A stretch of 64,000 nt of DNA from Bdellovibrio bacteriovorus. Its GTDB lineage: Bacteria; Bdellovibrionota; Bdellovibrionia; Bdellovibrionales; Bdellovibrionaceae. The notes beneath the pieces were generated by a model. The model was not told where the DNA came from. It saw nothing but the letters and a program-made list of their open reading frames with translations, and searched no databases. The position numbers and the translations under genes were made by a program. Positions 7,430 through 14,856 of this stretch are shown one piece after another (within the stretch, counting starts at the first letter, position 1; the number at the start of each line of letters is the position of its first letter). The stretch spans positions 1,061,384-1,125,383 of the forward strand of contig NZ_LUKD01000001.1 of the NCBI RefSeq assembly GCF_001592745.1. Direction: 5' to 3'.

Positions 7430-9286
7430 ATGACGATGAAATTAAGCGGCGCTCGAAAACAGAAGGAATCGACAAACTTTTATTCATCTTTCGACCAACT
7501 CAATGGCGTGCATCCTTGGATGGAGTCCGTTGAAGATGGTTACGTTGCTTACCGCGTTCGCGAACTTCGCACCGGCAAAGTTGCTTACTTCAACTTTATA
7601 TTAGCAAAAGAAATGGGCCTGATTTCTCCAGATCATCCTCTGCAGATGACAGAAGATTTGGAAAATAAACTGATCGAAACTTTCTCGATTCAAATCATCA
7701 ACGAATACGACGAACTCACCCAGCGCCGCATTGATCCTGAAACCGTTCGCCCTCATCGCCACATGGCCACTCGCTACCTTCAACTTCAGCACGCTAACAA
7801 ACAAGGTAAAACTTCTGGTGACGGTCGCGGCATCTGGAACGGCACGGTTTATCATCGTGGGACAACGTGGGATGTCTCTAGCCGTGGCACCGGCGTTACT
7901 TGCCTAGCTCCTGGAGCTGTCGAAGCAGCGAAGCCCTTAAAAACAGGTGGCACAGAGTTCGGCTATGGCTGCGGTTTAGCGGAAATCGATGAGCTTCTTG
8001 GAGCTTCGATCCTTGCCGAAGTTATGCATCTTCAAGGTCTTCGCACCGAACGCGTTCTTTGCGTGATTGATCTTGGAAAAGGCTATGGCATCGGTGTCAG
8101 AGCCGCGCAAAATCTGATTCGCCCTGCGCATCTGTTCCTTTATTTGAAGCAAGAGAAATACGAAACACTGAAATCCGCCACTGACTATTTAATTGAACGC
8201 CAAGTTTCTAACAAAGCCTGGAATATTCCTACAAAAGGTCCCAATAAATACGACGCTCTTTTAAGCTGCGTATCTAAAGCCTTCGGAGAGTTCACCGCGC
8301 AAATGGATATCGACTATGTCTTTGCCTGGTTAGATTGGGACGGAGACAATGTTCTTGCCGACGCTGGAATCATCGACTACGGAAGCGTTCGTCAGTTTGG
8401 CATTCGTCACGACAAATATCGCTATGATGACGTCGAAAGATTTTCAACAAATCTGAATGAACAAAAACAAAAAGCCCGCCTGATTGTGCAAGTGTTTGCC
8501 CAGATGGTGGACTATTTGAAGACGAAAAAGAAAAGACCTTTGCGTGACTTCGCTCGTCACCCTGAAGTTTTAAAATTTAATAAAACTTTCGATCAAAAGC
8601 GTGCAGAGCGTATTTTGTACCGCATGGGCTTTAACGAAACACAAAGAAACAATATATTTGCGCAGAAAAATCTTTTCGAAAAATTCGATAAAGAATTCAC
8701 GTTCTTTGAGCGCGCTAAGATCAGTGGCTCGACCGAAAAGGTCGCTGACGGAGTCAACCATCCAGCTCTGTTCAACATGCGTGCGATTTTAAAAGAGTAT
8801 CCAAAATTCCTTCAAGAAAGCCCTGTGCCGTTTGAGAAACGTTGGATGACGGACGGAAACTTCTTTAAGATTATTCTTTCTAGTTTTGCTAAAGCTCGCG
8901 ATGCGCGCATGGGTGAAAAACAACAGCGCCACATTGAAAAATTCCAGATGGCTTACCGCGCTTTAGTTGTCGCCGCCGCTGGAAAACAAAAGCCCGAAAC
9001 AATTATCAAAGGCATCAGTGAACGCGCAGAGAAACTAAACTCTGACAAACGCATCACTGGAAACGCCTTGATTGAAATGGTGGAAGAGATCATCACGGAA
9101 AAGAAAAAAGGTCTGCCGATGGATCAAATCCAAAAGATCGTCGATCGTCTGGTTTTTGAAAACAACGGTTTGCCAGAAGTGAACACCAGCCGTTTCTATA
9201 AAGATCTACAAAGCACACCAGCCGTGAAAATGGATCTTTACGCAAAACTCTTAAGCCTCGTCGAAGAAAACGCCGAGTCTATCTAG
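7430..9286 (+). CDS. Divergent SelO-like (UPF0061/YdiU) pseudokinase-fold protein
   Basis: 618 aa. SelO proteins have a kinase fold turned around to transfer AMP to protein side chains. Family-like features are GDGRG (130-134), the long GGTEFGYGCGLAEIDELLGASILAEVMHLQGLRTER block that parallels the SelO REFLASEAMHALGIPT segment, VFAWLDWDGDNVL, and IIDYGSV with D316 at the metal-binding position, followed by a YRYDDVERFSTNLNEQ tract. Resemblance is partial, so other kinase-fold assignments are possible. The ATG at 7430 is chosen because GGAAG and AAGGAG lie just upstream; an open frame extends back to 6953 but crosses the divergent secreted-protein gene and looks non-coding. The last 8 bp overlap the convergent gene. 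Confidence 0.55.
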   Translation: MTMKLSGARKQKESTNFYSSFDQLNGVHPWMESVEDGYVAYRVRELRTGKVAYFNFILAKEMGLISPDHPLQMTEDLENKLIETFSIQIINEYDELTQRRIDPETVRPHRHMATRYLQLQHANKQGKTSGDGRGIWNGTVYHRGTTWDVSSRGTGVTCLAPGAVEAAKPLKTGGTEFGYGCGLAEIDELLGASILAEVMHLQGLRTERVLCVIDLGKGYGIGVRAAQNLIRPAHLFLYLKQEKYETLKSATDYLIERQVSNKAWNIPTKGPNKYDALLSCVSKAFGEFTAQMDIDYVFAWLDWDGDNVLADAGIIDYGSVRQFGIRHDKYRYDDVERFSTNLNEQKQKARLIVQVFAQMVDYLKTKKKRPLRDFARHPEVLKFNKTFDQKRAERILYRMGFNETQRNNIFAQKNLFEKFDKEFTFFERAKISGSTEKVADGVNHPALFNMRAILKEYPKFLQESPVPFEKRWMTDGNFFKIILSSFAKARDARMGEKQQRHIEKFQMAYRALVVAAAGKQKPETIIKGISERAEKLNSDKRITGNALIEMVEEIITEKKKGLPMDQIQKIVDRLVFENNGLPEVNTSRFYKDLQSTPAVKMDLYAKLLSLVEENAESI

Positions 9287-9524
9287 AATTCTTTTTTAAA
9301 GACACGCCCTCAACGACAAGTTCATCGGTGAGGGCTTCAATCAAAGTCCCCGCCCGAGGCAAAGGCAATAACTCCCCTTCGCCAATGATATAGTCTTCGA
9401 TAGATCCTTCCATAGTCACCCAAGCCTTCCCCGCTAGGACCTTGTACGCATCTGGTACAAAAGCCTTCGCTGGATTCCATAGCTCGCCTTTTTGAATCTT
9501 AATCTGATAAACCATATAAGCCAT
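9279..9524 (-). CDS. DUF2917-like small protein
   Basis: About 81 aa; exact start uncertain (ATGs at 9539, 9524 and 9515, none with a strong ribosome-binding site). The pattern KGELWNPAKAFVPDAYKVLAGKAWVTMEGSIEDYIIGEGELLPLPRAG resembles DUF2917, a small cupin-like beta domain of unknown function (W-VT-EG-D--I--GE pattern). It is divergent from the Lrp/AsnC gene, sharing an intergenic region of less than 90 bp, so the two may be jointly controlled. Confidence 0.6.
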   Translation of the reverse strand: MAYMVYQIKIQKGELWNPAKAFVPDAYKVLAGKAWVTMEGSIEDYIIGEGELLPLPRAGTLIEALTDELVVEGVSLKKNSR

Positions 9525-9610
9525 TATACTGAATATCATTAGATAAAGATCGCAAATAGGTGCTATCCTTAAACAAACGAATGGCATTCAGCCAGACCCC
9601 AGGGGGACCC

Positions 9611-10054
9611 ATGACTCTAGATGATGTCGACAGAAAAATATTAAGTTTATTGAAAGAGGACGCCCGACTTCAGTACGCCGAAATAGGCAAAAAAGTAAAC
9701 CTCTCCGCCCCCGCCGTCCACGCCCGAGTCAAGAAAATGGAAACCAACGGCATCATTAAAAGATACACCATCGACATGGAGCCAGAACCCTTAGGAGCCA
9801 GCCTCTGCGCCTTCGTAAGAATCGCAAAAAGCAAAGGCACGTCTGCCTCCATCGCCCACCACTTCAAAAAAATAAAACAAATAGAAGAATGCCACGGCGT
9901 CGCCGGCGAAGATTGCATCTACATAAAACTAAGAACCCAATCCACCAACGAACTCTCAAAACTCATAGACGAAATCAGAAGCATAGAAGGCGTAGACCGA
10001 ACGATCACAGTAGTAGTCCTAGAAACCCACTTCGAAAGAGGCCTCCAAGCCTAG
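9611..10054 (+). CDS. Lrp/AsnC-family transcriptional regulator
   Basis: 147 aa. Residues 1-55 are the AsnC winged helix-turn-helix (LDDVDRKILSLLKEDARLQYAEIGKKVNLSAPAVHARVKKM, then GIIKRYTI); residues 65-145 form the RAM ligand-binding domain (CAFVRIAKSKG, IEECHGVAGEDCIYIKLRT). These proteins sense amino acids and oligomerise on DNA. The ATG at 9611 follows AGGGGG; a frame back to 9560 lacks homology. From about 9660 the third codon positions are dominated by A and C, with many ATA, AGA and CTA codons, unlike most neighbours. The target is unknown; the divergent DUF2917-like gene is one candidate. Confidence 0.9.
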   Translation: MTLDDVDRKILSLLKEDARLQYAEIGKKVNLSAPAVHARVKKMETNGIIKRYTIDMEPEPLGASLCAFVRIAKSKGTSASIAHHFKKIKQIEECHGVAGEDCIYIKLRTQSTNELSKLIDEIRSIEGVDRTITVVVLETHFERGLQA

Positions 10055-10271
10055 CCTTTAGCAATCTCAAGAAAACGCCGAACACGTAAATAAGTGTGTT
10101 TACGCATCGGACACCTCCTGTTGTTAAACGGACAGGAGATCCACCAAAAGCGAATCTGGCGAAAGCAAAGATTCGCTTTTGCATTTCTAACTCCAAAAAA
10201 AATCTCCCCCCAAAAAAGCCCACGGCAACAAAAACAAAACTTCCGCAGTTCTCCCCTCAGAAGTTAACGAA
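10055..10271. other. Intergenic A/C-rich stretch with small stems
   Basis: No gene is supported. It holds CTCCTG / CAGGAG around 10117-10140, the hairpin at 10146-10180, and then strongly A/C-rich sequence up to the long inverted repeat. Confidence 0.5.
10146..10180 (+). terminator. Likely terminator after the Lrp/AsnC gene
   Basis: An 11-bp perfect stem, AAAAGCGAATC / GATTCGCTTTT, lies about 90 bp past the stop. The following T-run is short (TTTTGCATTTC), so termination may be weak. Confidence 0.6.
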
Positions 10272-10430
10272 GATTTGCTTTTCGAAGAAGTCTTAGAGTG
10301 CTTACCCGAAGAAGGGCCTTAGCCGGCGCCACGATGGCGCGAACCGAGGCAAAGCCTCGGCGGCGACCGAGCCTGGAAGGCGTGCCCGCCGAAGCGGTAA
10401 ACACTCTAAGACTTCTTCGAAAAGCAAATC
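10272..10430. repeat. Long inverted repeat with 35-bp arms and structured core
   Basis: Arms 10272-10306 and 10396-10430 match as inverted copies over 35 bp with one mismatch (C10301 against A10401). The 89-bp core is GC-rich and holds two perfect hairpins: GCGCCA-CGA-TGGCGC (10326-10340) and CCGAGGC-AAA-GCCTCGG (10344-10360). No convincing ORF lies inside. It could be a MITE-like or palindromic extragenic element, or the gene of a structured RNA; the sequence cannot decide. Confidence 0.8.
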
Positions 10431-10461
10431 CCCCGTCTGAAACGACGAGGGAAGAAAAAGG

Positions 10462-10503
10462 AAACCCACACGCGGGGATTTCCAGAAGGACACGTGTGGG
10501 TTT
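10462..10503 (-). terminator. Terminator of the L,D-transpeptidase lipoprotein gene
   Basis: An 11-bp stem (AAACCCACACG / CGTGTGGGTTT); on the minus strand it is followed by CCTTTTTC. It lies 25 bp downstream of the gene's stop. Confidence 0.75.
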
Positions 10504-10527
10504 TGAGGGGCTTTGATATCGAAACAA

Positions 10528-11274
10528 TTAGTTCGCGTAAGCGTAGATCAAAGTACCATTTTTCAACATATTAATAACTTTAGTTTTCAGTGAGCTCGCA
10601 ACCGCAGGGCAACCCCAGCTACGACCTTGAATCACTGATTTTTCTTTCACATAGCTTGCACCATGGATAACAACTGCACGACCGCGCGCATTCGAGTTTG
10701 TCGAAGAAAGACCATCAAGTCTTAAAGACAAACCGTTGCTTCCGTTGTAAGTGCTGCCTGTAAGGTAGTAACCCAAAGAGCTCGCTTTAGAACCCGACTT
10801 GTTACTGAACTTCTCTGCATAACCGTCGTGGTTAGAATCAGAACCTTTACCGTGAGCTACGTGGATGCTCCATACTTTACCCGTTTTCATATCAATAATA
10901 TGGAAGCGAGCTTTTGTGGATTTTGCACCGAAGTCGATCACAGTTACATAGTTCTTGTTTTTGATTTTTGATTTATTCGAATCGAAATAAATCAAAGCTT
11001 TTGCTAGAGCATCCGTATTGATAGCTCTATTTGGATCCACGTAATCGTACTCTTTTAAGATCGCAGATTTAGTACTTGTTGCTACCGCATTCTCTTCAAC
11101 CATATTGGCTGCTTCTGGGTTTTCTGTCTGAGCCGTAGAGTCAAATACTTGCTCTTGGGTCGCGTCGTCTTGCAACGTCTCCGTGGAACTTAAGTCTTCA
11201 CTGTTTCCTGCACAAGCAGCTAGTCCTAGGTAAGCAGTCAACACAAGTGAGCTTAGTAATGTTTTTTTCGTCAT
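10528..11274 (-). CDS. Murein L,D-transpeptidase catalytic-domain lipoprotein
   Basis: 248 aa. The signal peptide ends in a lipobox (YLGLAAC, Cys about residue 22), so the protein should be lipid-anchored. Residues 23-75 are a Thr/Glu/Ala-rich linker. The C-terminal catalytic domain (about 80-248) has the L,D-transpeptidase_2 signature: VVIHGAS with the conserved His and RSWGCPAV with the nucleophile C222. Such enzymes cleave or form 3-3 peptidoglycan crosslinks or exchange terminal D-amino acids. In predatory Bdellovibrio, L,D-transpeptidases modify both prey and self wall, which makes a predation role plausible but unproven here. GGAGGAAGA precedes the ATG, and it has its own terminator. 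Confidence 0.88.
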   Translation of the reverse strand: MTKKTLLSSLVLTAYLGLAACAGNSEDLSSTETLQDDATQEQVFDSTAQTENPEAANMVEENAVATSTKSAILKEYDYVDPNRAINTDALAKALIYFDSNKSKIKNKNYVTVIDFGAKSTKARFHIIDMKTGKVWSIHVAHGKGSDSNHDGYAEKFSNKSGSKASSLGYYLTGSTYNGSNGLSLRLDGLSSTNSNARGRAVVIHGASYVKEKSVIQGRSWGCPAVASSLKTKVINMLKNGTLIYAYAN

Positions 11275-11481
11275 TCTTCCTCCGTGAAAAATTGGCGTTG
11301 TGTGTTTTGTGAGATCCTACATAAACGACCTTACAAAACGGCAATTATCGTTACGGAAAAAAGAAATTTAAGACGTTCATCCCAAAGAAATTTGAGAATG
11401 CATTTGATATAGCAAGTCCTAAGTTCGTGAACAAACTCAGGTTCGGGGTAAGCATTTAAAGGATATTCAGATTCGACAAAG

Positions 11482-11507
11482 AAAACGGCGAGGATTCTCG
11501 CCGTTTT
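11482..11507 (-). terminator. Terminator of the ctp-esterase operon
   Basis: A perfect 11-bp stem, AAAACGGCGAG-GATT-CTCGCCGTTTT, immediately downstream of the esterase stop on the minus strand. Confidence 0.85.
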
Positions 11508-11511
11508 AAAA

Positions 11512-12153
11512 TTACTTTTTTAGTTCAGAAAGCTGTTCTCGCACCCATTTGCGAATAATGGGGTATTCTTCATCTTGAAGGGAATGATCTTTGTCCATTT
11601 CGACCCAATCGACTTTCAGTCCAGCGTCTTTTAATTTTTCAACGCCATACTTTGTTTCTTCTAAAGGAAGAATGTCGTCTTGATGGCCGTGAGTAAATAG
11701 CCAAGGCGTGTGTCGCGCTTCCATAGATAAATTCGAACGCCAGCGAGGATAGAAGTTGAAGTAACCACTGATGCCCACAACGCCGGCAAGCTTCTTAGGA
11801 TAATTCAAACCCACGTCAGCACTGATCAAACAGCCTTGTGAAAATCCAAACAGGAAAATCTTTTTTGGATCCCAGCCTTGGTTTTCTAAATCGTTCAGAA
11901 GATCAAAAAGCTTCTCACGGATTTTTAAGACACCGTTGCTTTGAAAAGGAGGTTCTCCGTACCAGGTGTAACCATCCATAAAGCGACGGGGAGCATTTAG
12001 CAGAAGATAATTCATCTCGGGTATATTCAGCTCGTCATTAAAAGAATAAAAAGGACGAATGCTGTCCCCACGACCGTGTAAGACGATCATCAAAAATTCC
12101 GACTTCTTTTTCGCGGGGATAAACTTGTGCTTAAATAAATTCGTAGAAATCAT
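11512..12153 (-). CDS. Alpha/beta-hydrolase, predicted carboxylesterase/phospholipase
   Basis: 213 aa, the size of the phospholipase/carboxylesterase family (PF02230). The catalytic triad is visible: nucleophile Ser in LFGFSQGCL (GxSxG), Asp in THGHQDDILP and His in MDKDHSLQDEEY. The oxyanion-loop motif LHGRGDS is near the N-terminus. No signal peptide, so it is probably cytoplasmic. The substrate is not predictable; members cleave short-chain acyl esters. Its start overlaps the stop of the S41 protease gene by 4 bp, so the two are translated together. Confidence 0.85.
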   Translation of the reverse strand: MISTNLFKHKFIPAKKKSEFLMIVLHGRGDSIRPFYSFNDELNIPEMNYLLLNAPRRFMDGYTWYGEPPFQSNGVLKIREKLFDLLNDLENQGWDPKKIFLFGFSQGCLISADVGLNYPKKLAGVVGISGYFNFYPRWRSNLSMEARHTPWLFTHGHQDDILPLEETKYGVEKLKDAGLKVDWVEMDKDHSLQDEEYPIIRKWVREQLSELKK

Positions 12154-13700
12154 AAACCTGCTCTAGCCACGGAACGAGAACAAAATAAAACTTGGCGCGC
12201 TTTCGTCAATTGAACATCATCACCAGAACCCAACTCTTCCATTTCCAAACAGTCTCCGGAAGAATACGCGATTGAAGAACGCACTTGTTTTTCAGGTGCA
12301 AACAATGGATTCATGAACTGGTCCGACTCTCTGGAAACAGAGATCTTTTCGAAGTCCACCGCAACGTCAGGCTCTAAACCCTTCATTTGCGGAGAACGTC
12401 CTGACGGAAGGTAGTAAAATCCTTTTGTCTCGAACAAAGCGATTTTCTTGTTCTGCGACCAGTACTCGCCCTCTTGGAATGAGCCTTTACCGAAAGTTTT
12501 TTCGCCGACAAGCACGGCGCGGTTTAAGTCACGCAAAGCACCAGCCACGATTTCGGCGGCGCTGGCAGATGAACCGTTGATAAGAATGGCCATCGGCAAC
12601 GAGAACATTTTCTCTTCACCACCATAGTATTCTTCAGGCTTTTTAGTCGGATCTAAGTAACGAACTTCAAAAATCTTCTTTTCGCCACCGACGAAAAGGC
12701 TCGCAATACAGGCCGCTTCTTCCATTTGGCCGCCTGGATTATCACGGAGATCCAAAAGCATTCCACGAACATGGGACTTTTTAACGATTTCCAAAGACTC
12801 TTTCACTTTATCACAAGCGCCTTTTGCAAACTTGTTGATGCCCACAACGGCGATAGGCTTAATACCGTCAATCACGCGGGTGGAAACTGTCGCCACGGTG
12901 ATTTCTGTGCGACGAAGACGGAACTTTTTCCGTTCGCCATCGCGCTCAACAACAACGGAAGTCACGTCGCCGACTTCACCTTTCAAAAGCTCAGACACAC
13001 GCACTTGCATCAAGCCACGAACTTTTTTTCCATTTACAGAAACTAACAAATCCCCTTTTTCAACTCCGGCCAATTTTGCTGGACTGCCTTCGGTCACCTT
13101 ACGAACTACATAACCCAAAGCGGATTGTCCAAGAGTGATTCCAAGCGAAGTCGAGCGGTTGTCCGCTTTAGAAACAACTTCTTTAAACTGAGAAACCGGC
13201 ATCAAGTAGGTATGCGGATCACGGAAGACAGAAATGAAGCCGTTAAGACCCATTCCCACCATCCAGGATTTTTGATTTTCAGAAATATGTTTTTTCTCTA
13301 GCTCTTTCCAGGCATTAAAAAAAGAAACTTTCACCGCTTTGGCAGTGTCTTTAGAGAAAAATTCTCTCCAAGGAGCCAGCTGTTTCTTCTCGGAGCTCAT
13401 GTCAGCGGACACATCATCAGCCGATACCAGCTTCCCCTCTTGGGTCAGAGATAAATTGAAGCGACCTGCGATAGTTAAGACCGCATTGGCACATGCCAAA
13501 TAGTAACGCTCTGAACTGCTGCAGGTTTGATCTTGTAAAAGGTCTTCCAAGGCTTCTGGGCCGAGCCCCGTCTCAGCCCAGTAGTCTTCAACAGACTTCA
13601 CCTTGGAAGTGTCGCGATGAGAAGTACGCGACAAGGAAAGACTGACCCCCACGGCCAATACTAACAATGATGCTATGAAAAAACGTGGTGAACTAAGCAC
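12150..13700 (-). CDS. S41 family C-terminal processing peptidase (Ctp-like)
   Basis: 516 aa from a GTG start with GGAGG 6 nt upstream. A signal peptide or anchor (SPRFFIASLLVLAVGVSLSLS) directs it to the periplasm. After an N-terminal region of about 170 aa comes a PDZ domain (LGITLGQSALGYVVRKVTEGSPAKLAGVEKGDLL) and then the S41 serine protease domain: DLRDNPGGQ, SASAAEIVAGAL with nucleophile S380, and GEKTFGKGS with general base K405, exactly 25 residues later as in plant D1 protease. Ctp proteases cut near the C-termini of envelope proteins, often peptidoglycan hydrolases. It is the first gene of a two-gene operon with the esterase. Confidence 0.93.
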   Translation of the reverse strand: MLSSPRFFIASLLVLAVGVSLSLSRTSHRDTSKVKSVEDYWAETGLGPEALEDLLQDQTCSSSERYYLACANAVLTIAGRFNLSLTQEGKLVSADDVSADMSSEKKQLAPWREFFSKDTAKAVKVSFFNAWKELEKKHISENQKSWMVGMGLNGFISVFRDPHTYLMPVSQFKEVVSKADNRSTSLGITLGQSALGYVVRKVTEGSPAKLAGVEKGDLLVSVNGKKVRGLMQVRVSELLKGEVGDVTSVVVERDGERKKFRLRRTEITVATVSTRVIDGIKPIAVVGINKFAKGACDKVKESLEIVKKSHVRGMLLDLRDNPGGQMEEAACIASLFVGGEKKIFEVRYLDPTKKPEEYYGGEEKMFSLPMAILINGSSASAAEIVAGALRDLNRAVLVGEKTFGKGSFQEGEYWSQNKKIALFETKGFYYLPSGRSPQMKGLEPDVAVDFEKISVSRESDQFMNPLFAPEKQVRSSIAYSSGDCLEMEELGSGDDVQLTKARQVLFCSRSVARAGL

Positions 13701-13739
13701 TCATCGCCTCCCGACTAGTGACACTCTTGAGCAACGGCT

Positions 13740-13783
13740 GTGCCGCCTCAGATCGAATTGGTTCCATTCTGAGGCACTTTTTT
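13740..13783 (+). terminator. Terminator-like hairpin in the ctp/hldD divergent region
   Basis: GCCTCAGA / TCTGAGGC with outer GTGCC / GGCAC pairing around one bulge, then TTTTTT on the plus strand. No plus-strand gene ends just before it, so it could end a short leader or antisense transcript. Confidence 0.55.
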
Positions 13784-13878
13784 GGTATTTTTTGCTGGGT
13801 TGAACAGGCCTCTAACAGGCCGCAAAACTGGCCCCTGTCCTTGAGAAAAAATCGGCTCTGTAATAGGGTGGAAAAACT

Positions 13879-14847
13879 ATGATTATTGTAACTGGTGCAA
13901 ACGGCTTTATTGGCAGCGTGATGGTGTGGGAACTCAACGAAAAAGGCTTTACGGATATCATCGCCGTAGACTCTGTGGGTTTGAACGAACGCAATCTTCT
14001 TAAAAAACGTCAAATCACGAAGTTTCTTCTTAAAGACGAACTTTGGCCGTTCCTAGAAACTGACGAAGCTAAGAAAAAAGTCACTTGGATCATTCACATG
14101 GGCGCGTGTTCTTCCACTACTGAAACCAACAAAGAGTTTCTTTGGGAAAACAACACTTACTACACACAAAGAATTTTTGAATGGTGCGCGGAACATGGAA
14201 AATCAATGATCTATGCTTCCAGCGCGGCGACTTACGGAGCCGGCGAATTGGGCTTTGACGATACGACAGACCCTGAAAAACTTCGTCCGCTCAATCTTTA
14301 CGGCGAGTCGAAAGTTCTTTTTGATCGCTGGGCATTGAAGCAAACTAAAACTCCTCCTCACTGGTACGGACTGAAGTTCTTTAACGTCTTTGGGCCCAAT
14401 GAATACCACAAAGAGGCGATGTCGAGTGTGGCTTTCAAGGCTTACAATCAGATTAAAGCTAACGGCAACTTAGGCCTGTTCAAATCCGCAGATCCTAAAT
14501 ACAAAGACGGCGAATTCATGCGCGACTTTGTCTACGTGAAAGACGTGACAGGATGGATGGCAGAGCTGATGGATAAAAAACCGAAGAACGGTGTTTATAA
14601 CATGGGCTTTGGTAAACCTCGTACCTGGTTGGATTTAGCTGGCGCTGTATTTACAGCCATGAAAAAAGAAATGAAAATCAACTGGCTGGAAATGCCAGAA
14701 AATATTCGCGGGCAATATCAGTATTTCACTGAAGCAAAAACAGATAAATGGTTGGCTGCCGGTATGAGCCCAGCAAAATGGCCGCTTGAGAAAGCCGTTG
14801 CTGATTATGTGCAAAATTACCTGTCAAAAGACGATCCTTCGCTTTAA
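13879..14847 (+). CDS. hldD: ADP-L-glycero-D-manno-heptose 6-epimerase
   Basis: 322 aa; inverts C6 of ADP-heptose to make the L-glycero form used in the LPS inner core. An extended short-chain dehydrogenase: NAD(P)-binding GANGFIG (6-12), HMGACSSTTE, and the catalytic Tyr-Lys pair in NLYGESK. VFGPNEYHKEAMSSV and the C-terminal region match HldD/RfaD enzymes, and length is typical. It heads a plus-strand operon with the aromatic hydroxylase (9 bp gap) and the TrmJ-like gene. Presence implies a heptose-containing LPS core. Confidence 0.95.
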   Translation: MIIVTGANGFIGSVMVWELNEKGFTDIIAVDSVGLNERNLLKKRQITKFLLKDELWPFLETDEAKKKVTWIIHMGACSSTTETNKEFLWENNTYYTQRIFEWCAEHGKSMIYASSAATYGAGELGFDDTTDPEKLRPLNLYGESKVLFDRWALKQTKTPPHWYGLKFFNVFGPNEYHKEAMSSVAFKAYNQIKANGNLGLFKSADPKYKDGEFMRDFVYVKDVTGWMAELMDKKPKNGVYNMGFGKPRTWLDLAGAVFTAMKKEMKINWLEMPENIRGQYQYFTEAKTDKWLAAGMSPAKWPLEKAVADYVQNYLSKDDPSL

Positions 14848-14856
14848 GGACTGAAT

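Noticed and set aside
10055-10520. Several open frames of 60-90 codons in both directions
   Set aside because: They run through the inverted repeat and terminators with low-complexity, Arg/Lys/Pro-rich translations and no ribosome-binding sites.
13735-13785. tRNA-like or tmRNA-like 3' end (GGTTCCATTC before a pairing stem)
   Set aside because: A short T-arm-like string occurs by chance. No acceptor, anticodon or D arm of proper length can be folded around it.
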